Shown piece by piece: positions 6,688 to 10,981 of a DNA stretch of 10,981 nt. A program made the position numbers and the translations under genes. Location of the stretch: assembly GCA_008081305.1 (NCBI GenBank), contig VMCP01000224.1, forward strand, positions 1 through 10,981, in the 5' to 3' direction. Within the stretch, counting starts at the first letter, position 1. Every line of letters starts with the position of its first letter. Under the pieces are notes generated by a model. The model was not told where the DNA came from. It did no database searches and saw nothing but the letters and a program-made list of their open reading frames with translations. This DNA is from Bacteroidota bacterium (GTDB lineage: Bacteria; Bacteroidota; Bacteroidia; NS11-12g; UBA955).

Positions 6688-9588
6688 ATGAAAAGCAATA
6701 AATCCCTAGTAATTTTTTCTGTGATTTTGGCGTTAGCCTCACTTTTTCAATTGACTTTCACGTTCCAAGCGAGAAGTTTTGAGAAGGATGCGCAAGAGTA
6801 TGCCGAGAAAAAAGTTAAGACATCTAAAGGAGCAAGTGAAAAAGACCTTTACCGCAGGTATATCGATAGCCTAGGTAACCAGGAGTACTACAATTTCCTT
6901 GGTATGGTAAATTACACTTACTACGAGTGTAAACAACGTGAGTTAAACCTAGGTCTTGACCTAAGAGGTGGTATGAACGTTATTCTTGAAGTGGAGAAGG
7001 ATGCCATCATACGTGTATTAGCGAATGATTCAAAAGATGCCGATTTGAATAAGGCTCTGGAAATGGCGAACAAGGCGGTTAGAGACGAGGGTACAGAGTA
7101 TGTGACAGCTTTTGTGAAGTCGTTCAAAGCCGTTGCTAAGGATCGTCGTTTAGCTGTTCTTTTCGTAAAAGGTAATAATTCTCAAATCCAAGCGAAGAGT
7201 GAAGACATTGAGGTGATTAAATATCTACAATCTAGTGTTTCAACCGCGGTATCTAATGTAAAATCAGTAGTTGAGAAGCGTATCAATCAAGCCAATGTAA
7301 CTCAACCAATTGTACAAGAAGTAGATGGTGGAAGAATCAGTGTAGAACTTCCGGGTGTTGATAATCCACGTAGAATGGAAGACCTTGTAGAAAAAAGTGC
7401 TAAACTTGAATTCTATGAAGTAATTAGCGGTGGAGAAGGTGCCCGTTTGTTGAATTCCTTGATTAAAAATGTAGCCATCGTTGAAGATGATTCGACAGCG
7501 AATGACTCTATGGCACCAGTTGCCAAGCCATCTGCATTAAGTAAAATATTAAAGCCATTCGGAGACGGATCCGGTTCAGCCCTAGCCCTAGTGAGTGCTG
7601 CAGATAGAAACGTATTGGAATCAATGTTGGCTTCGGAAGAATACGAAACCATTTTGGGGTCCTCTGTGAAAGTTGCTTACAGTGCAAAGCCTTCACAATA
7701 TGACGCGAACGGAACAGAAGTTCAAAACTCTAACGACTATTTGGTCTATTTCTTGAGAAAAGATAGAGAAGGTAACGCTGCTTTGGCGTCAGATGATGAA
7801 AATATCATCGAGGACGCACGTGAAAATACCAACCAAACGGGTCAAATTGAAGTAACCATGCAAATGACACCTGCCGCTGCGTCTAGATGGGCTCAGGTAA
7901 CGGGTGCAAACGTAGGTAACTACATTGCGATTGTTCTAGATAACAGGGTGTATTCTGCTCCTGTTGTAAATCAGAAAATATCAGGAGGTAACTCTCAGAT
8001 ATCTGGAAACTTTGATATCCGCGAAGCACAAGATTTAGCGAATGTATTAAAAGCTGGTAAATTACCAGCTCCGGCTCGTATTGTTGCTAGTGAGGTAGTT
8101 GGACCTTCTTTAGGTCAAGCTTCGATTACTAGAGGTTTGAACTCACTCATGGTTGGTTTCCTATCCGTAGTGATCTTCATGATCTTGTATTACAACCGTG
8201 CAGGTTGGATTTCTGTGGTTGCTCTATTGGGTAACGTGTACTTGATTTTAGGAGTATTATCTAGCCTAGGTGCTGCATTAACGCTACCTGGTATTGCTGG
8301 TATCATCCTTACCGTGGGTATGGCCGTTGACGCGAACGTGTTGATTTACGAGCGTATTAAAGATGAACTTGCAGGTGGTAAAGGACTTCGTAGTGCGATA
8401 GAACTTGGATTCAAACATGCGTTAAGCGCGATCATTGACTCAAACATCACGACGCTTTTAGCCGGTATTATTTTGACATTCTCCGGTGCAGGTCCTGCAT
8501 ACGGGTTCGCCATAATCCTTGTAATTGGTATTTTTAGTTCAATGTTCACCGCCTTATTCATTACTCGCTGGTTGCTTGAGAACCGTGTGAAGAAAGGAAA
8601 AGATATAACCTTTGATACCTCTTGGAATAAAAACTTCTTAAAGAATAAGAGTTATGATTTTGTAAAGAATCGTAAGCGTTATTATGCATTCTCTGCCTTG
8701 TTTATCCTTGCGGGTGCGATTGCTTTCTTCATGAAAGGTGGTATCACAACCGGTATCGACTTCAAAGGTGGTACGGCCTTTATCATCCAATTGGATGACA
8801 CCAAGAACTATGCTACAGAGGACATCAAAGAAGCACTAGATAACTCTCTTGAGGGATCTAGTAATGAGGTGAAATCTTTCGGTTCGGACGGACAGGTTAA
8901 GATCGTGACTACTTATTTGGTTGGAGATGATTCAAAAGATAAGAGAGATAGAGTAAGAGAGGATGTGTTGGCTGCACTGAAACCTTTTGAAATGACAACT
9001 CCAGAAGGTGCAGAGAGCCCTATACTACAATCAACGAGCGTGGGTGCTGCTATCGCAACAGAGACTAGAAATACTTCATCTATGTTGGTATTGTTGGCAA
9101 TCGTTGGGATATTCCTTTATATCGTTGTCCGTTTCCGTAGTGTGGCTTATGGATTGGGAGCAACCGTTGCATTGATTCACGATATTGCATTTGTACTTTC
9201 AGCATTTGCTATACTTGACGGTTTGTTGCCATTTGCAACAGAATTTGATCAGCACTTTATTGCTGCCTTGTTAACATTACTTGGATACTCTATCAACGAT
9301 ACAGTAATTGTATTTGACCGAATTCGTGAGTTCCTCACTGGTCGCCGCACCGATAGAAACGATGTAACCATGATCAATAATGCGATTAACAGTACGTTAA
9401 GTCGTACGGTAGTTACCGCGGCAACGGTGTTCTTGGTATTGATCATATTGTTTGTATTTGGTGGAGACGCCTTGAAAGGATTCTCATTGGCCATGCTAAT
9501 CGGTATCATTGCCGGTACTTACTCCTCAATATGTATTGCGACACCTGTGGTGGTTGACTTCACATCTAAAAAGAAACTAAACAAATAA
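6688..9588 (+). CDS. secDF: Fused protein translocase subunit SecDF
   Basis: SecDF is an inner-membrane RND-type protein that uses the proton gradient to pull exported proteins through SecYEG on the periplasmic side. At 966 residues this is a full SecD-SecF fusion, usual in Bacteroidota. SecD half: first membrane helix about residues 6-26, LGLDLRGG (88-95), a long periplasmic P1 region with a low-complexity linker (about 265-300), then the helix bundle from about 485 with GMAVDANVLIYERIKDE (544-560; D548 is the conserved proton-path Asp). SecF half: first helix about 665-682, GIDFKGG (689-695), SVGAAIATET (784-793), and SINDTVIVFDRIRE (868-881; D871), with SRTVVTA (905-911). No frameshift or missing motif. 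The ATG at 6688 follows an A/G-rich stretch (AGAGAAAAGAA) that may aid initiation. A strong terminator lies 21 bases after the stop. Confidence 0.97.
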   Translation: MKSNKSLVIFSVILALASLFQLTFTFQARSFEKDAQEYAEKKVKTSKGASEKDLYRRYIDSLGNQEYYNFLGMVNYTYYECKQRELNLGLDLRGGMNVILEVEKDAIIRVLANDSKDADLNKALEMANKAVRDEGTEYVTAFVKSFKAVAKDRRLAVLFVKGNNSQIQAKSEDIEVIKYLQSSVSTAVSNVKSVVEKRINQANVTQPIVQEVDGGRISVELPGVDNPRRMEDLVEKSAKLEFYEVISGGEGARLLNSLIKNVAIVEDDSTANDSMAPVAKPSALSKILKPFGDGSGSALALVSAADRNVLESMLASEEYETILGSSVKVAYSAKPSQYDANGTEVQNSNDYLVYFLRKDREGNAALASDDENIIEDARENTNQTGQIEVTMQMTPAAASRWAQVTGANVGNYIAIVLDNRVYSAPVVNQKISGGNSQISGNFDIREAQDLANVLKAGKLPAPARIVASEVVGPSLGQASITRGLNSLMVGFLSVVIFMILYYNRAGWISVVALLGNVYLILGVLSSLGAALTLPGIAGIILTVGMAVDANVLIYERIKDELAGGKGLRSAIELGFKHALSAIIDSNITTLLAGIILTFSGAGPAYGFAIILVIGIFSSMFTALFITRWLLENRVKKGKDITFDTSWNKNFLKNKSYDFVKNRKRYYAFSALFILAGAIAFFMKGGITTGIDFKGGTAFIIQLDDTKNYATEDIKEALDNSLEGSSNEVKSFGSDGQVKIVTTYLVGDDSKDKRDRVREDVLAALKPFEMTTPEGAESPILQSTSVGAAIATETRNTSSMLVLLAIVGIFLYIVVRFRSVAYGLGATVALIHDIAFVLSAFAILDGLLPFATEFDQHFIAALLTLLGYSINDTVIVFDRIREFLTGRRTDRNDVTMINNAINSTLSRTVVTAATVFLVLIILFVFGGDALKGFSLAMLIGIIAGTYSSICIATPVVVDFTSKKKLNK

Positions 9589-9591
9589 CTT

Positions 9592-9620
9592 AACCCCGAA
9601 ATAACGAGGAAAGCGGGGTT
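9592..9620 (+). promoter_or_regulatory. Possible competing (anti-terminator) hairpin before lysA
   Basis: AACCCCG (9592-9598) is perfectly complementary to CGGGGTT (9614-9620), whose CGGGGT part is most of the left arm of the terminator stem. Pairing of these 7 bases across a 15-base loop would exclude the terminator hairpin. Segments 9593-9598 and 9624-9629 are both ACCCCG, so they compete for the same partner. This is the geometry of an attenuator, but the upstream stem is shorter and weaker than the terminator, and no ligand site or leader peptide is visible. Confidence 0.3.
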
Positions 9621-9637
9621 TGTACCCCGCTTTTTTT
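9610..9637 (+). terminator. Rho-independent terminator after secDF, directly before lysA
   Basis: The left arm 9610-9619 (AAAGCGGGGT) pairs perfectly with 9624-9633 (ACCCCGCTTT) around the loop TTGT, giving a 10-base-pair stem with a GC core, followed by the rest of a seven-T run (9631-9637). It lies 21 bases after the secDF stop and ends only 9 bases before the lysA ATG at 9647. It should end the secDF transcript; its closeness to lysA also allows an attenuator role. Confidence 0.88.
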
Positions 9638-9646
9638 ATATCCGAT

Positions 9647-10858
9647 ATGAAAGAGATACAATCTAAACAACTATTGGCTGCTGCAACGGAATATGGTACG
9701 CCACTTTATGTATATCACGGTGAGAAAATCGAATCACAATATAATCGCTTGAAAGGGGCTTTTAAGGGTGTGAATGTGCACCTTCACTACGCCATGAAAG
9801 CCTTGAATAACATCAATATCCTGAAAATCATAAAAGGGCTTGGTTCAGGATTAGATGCAGTGTCCATCCAAGAGGTTAAACTTGGCTTAAGAGCTGGTTT
9901 TAAAGCCGAAGAAATCATGTATACCCCAAACTGTGTGAGCTTTGATGAAATCAAGGAGGCCGTTGAAATGGGAGTGATGATTAACATCGATAATATTTCC
10001 ATTTTAGATAGATTTGGTCACGAATTTGGTGGTGATGTGCCTTGTTGCATCCGTCTTAATCCCCACATCATGGCGGGAGGTAATTCCAATATCTCTGTTG
10101 GGCATATTGACTCTAAGTTTGGTATCTCAATTTATCAGTTGAGACACGTCCAACGAGTAGTAGAAACACACAAAATGAAGATTAACGGTCTTCATATGCA
10201 CACGGGTAGTGATATTTTAGATGCCGATGTATTTTTGAGAGGTGCGGAGCTTCTATTTGATGCGGCTCATCAATTCCCTGATTTGGAATTCATGGACTTC
10301 GGTTCTGGTTTCAAAGTAGGTTATAAAGAGGGTGATATCGTTACTGATATAGAGGCAATAGGATCGAAAATATCCAAAGCATTTACAGCGTTTTGTTCTT
10401 CCTATGGCAGAGAGTTAGAATTGTGGTTTGAACCCGGTAAATTTATCGTTTCAGAAGCCGGTTCCTTATTGGTTGAAGTCAATGTAGTTAAAACCACTAC
10501 TTCGACTGTTTTTGCGGGTGTGAATAGCGGACAAAACCACCTTATTCGACCTATGTTCTACGATGCTTATCACCACATAGAAAACATATCCAATCCGAAG
10601 GGGACACCACGCTTATACAGCGTGGTTGGATATATCTGCGAAACAGATACCTTAGGTTATGATCGCCAAATTGCTGAAATCCGGGAAGGAGATATCCTCA
10701 GGATAAAAAATGCTGGTGCTTATGCTTTTAGTATGAGCAATAACTACAATGCACGTTTAAGACCAGCCGAAGCCTTGTTGTATAATGGAGAATTGAATCT
10801 TATCAGGCGTCAAGAGACACTAGAGGATTTAACACGAAACGAAATAGAAATTCTCTAA
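9647..10858 (+). CDS. lysA: Diaminopimelate decarboxylase
   Basis: LysA is a PLP enzyme that decarboxylates meso-diaminopimelate to L-lysine, the last step of lysine synthesis. The 403-residue product has the alanine-racemase-like barrel followed by the C-terminal beta domain. Visible residues: YAMKALNN with PLP lysine K51, HMHTGSD (183-189; H185), the glycine-rich DFGSGFKV (217-224), FEPGKF (261-266), and CETD (331-334) with the active-site Cys331 and E332 that bind substrate from the neighbouring subunit; Y359 lies in the terminal AGAYAFSM. The EPG-R position is Lys here, a mild variation. The ATG at 9647 is chosen because an in-frame TTG at 9620 lies inside the terminator loop and would add nine unlikely residues. 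There is no Shine-Dalgarno sequence, and only 9 bases separate the terminator T-tract from the ATG. The TAA overlaps the stop codon of the convergent gene. Confidence 0.96.
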   Translation: MKEIQSKQLLAAATEYGTPLYVYHGEKIESQYNRLKGAFKGVNVHLHYAMKALNNINILKIIKGLGSGLDAVSIQEVKLGLRAGFKAEEIMYTPNCVSFDEIKEAVEMGVMINIDNISILDRFGHEFGGDVPCCIRLNPHIMAGGNSNISVGHIDSKFGISIYQLRHVQRVVETHKMKINGLHMHTGSDILDADVFLRGAELLFDAAHQFPDLEFMDFGSGFKVGYKEGDIVTDIEAIGSKISKAFTAFCSSYGRELELWFEPGKFIVSEAGSLLVEVNVVKTTTSTVFAGVNSGQNHLIRPMFYDAYHHIENISNPKGTPRLYSVVGYICETDTLGYDRQIAEIREGDILRIKNAGAYAFSMSNNYNARLRPAEALLYNGELNLIRRQETLEDLTRNEIEIL

Positions 10859-10981
10859 TCTGTTTTACGAATTCGAATTACGGTCCTAAACCCAATGGCT
10901 GCAGACTTGTAGTCGCCTCTTCGTAGTTGAACGGCTGATGGATCGAGGTAATGAAATTCATCTAACCAAGACCCTCCCTTT
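10855..10981 (-). CDS. C-terminus of a SUMF1/FGE-sulfatase domain protein (5' partial, GldJ/GldK-like possible)
   Basis: Reading the - strand from base 10980 gives an open frame of 41 codons ending in TAG (CTA on the + strand at 10855-10857). It begins KGGSWLDEFHYLDP and continues to SAAIGFRTVIRIRKTD. The GGSW ... GFR pair is the hallmark end of the SUMF1 (formylglycine-generating enzyme-like, PF03781) fold. In true FGE, two catalytic Cys lie just after GGS(W/Y); here those places are Asp and Leu, so the domain is probably non-catalytic. Bacteroidota have several such proteins, including the gliding/T9SS lipoproteins GldJ and GldK, but this tail does not match the GldJ/GldK ending I would expect closely enough to name it. 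The rest of the gene is beyond the right edge. It is convergent with lysA, and the two stop codons overlap. Confidence 0.75.
   Translation of the reverse strand, partial: KGGSWLDEFHYLDPSAVQLRRGDYKSAAIGFRTVIRIRKTD

Noticed and set aside
6603..6701. A 32-codon frame starting with an ATGA overlap at the glycosyltransferase stop and running past the secDF start.
   Set aside because: It spans the secDF promoter-like element and leader and overlaps the secDF start; the product has no recognisable features. Most likely chance.
6921..7127. Antisense open frames opposite secDF, purL and other genes.
   Set aside because: They are shadows of conserved genes on the other strand, without their own starts, promoters or recognisable products.
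9620..9646. In-frame TTG upstream extension of lysA.
   Set aside because: The codon lies in the loop of a strong terminator and would add nine residues (LYPAFFISD) unlike a LysA start; the ATG at 9647 gives the expected N-terminus.

Overview
The window looks like ordinary chromosomal sequence from a member of the phylum Bacteroidota. Four things point there: a surface protein ending in a type B sorting domain of the type IX secretion system (T9SS, a system confined to this phylum), a fused SecD-SecF, start codons without recognisable Shine-Dalgarno sequences, and upstream elements matching the Bacteroidota -7 promoter motif TAnnTTTG. I cannot name the genus. I see no insertion sequence, phage gene, tRNA, rRNA or CRISPR array. 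Coding density is very high, and the longest stretch without a gene is about 80 bases.

Layout from left to right on the + strand. (1) The 3' end of a large secreted protein with a PKD domain, two Ig-like repeats and a T9SS sorting domain (to 1162). (2) purL, small form, for purine synthesis (1219-3438), with a -7-like element almost touching its ATG. (3) A tight run of three genes: an unrecognised 165-residue protein with a signal peptide (3494-3991), a PolX-family protein (3995-5644) and a family 9 glycosyltransferase (5641-6606). The gaps are 3 bases and then a 4-base ATGA overlap. (4) secDF with its own promoter-like element (6688-9588). (5) A strong intrinsic terminator, then lysA starting only 9 bases after the T-tract (9647-10858). 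On the - strand, the last 41 codons of a SUMF1-domain protein run into the right edge; its stop codon overlaps that of lysA. This gene is easy to miss because it is cut by the window.

The genes do not form one pathway: they cover purine synthesis, DNA repair, envelope glycan synthesis, protein export and lysine synthesis. SecDF drives Sec export, which the T9SS cargo and the signal-peptide protein both need, and the SUMF1 fragment could belong to a GldJ/GldK-like protein of the same gliding/T9SS world, but that link is inference.

The points most worth a second look are: a PolX protein whose polymerase aspartates are replaced while its PHP nuclease ligands are all present; a terminator with a competing upstream arm placed directly before lysA; -7-like elements so close to the ATGs of purL and the small secreted gene that their mRNAs may be leaderless; and a SUMF1 domain lacking both catalytic cysteines. 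I did not find a clearly undescribed system.
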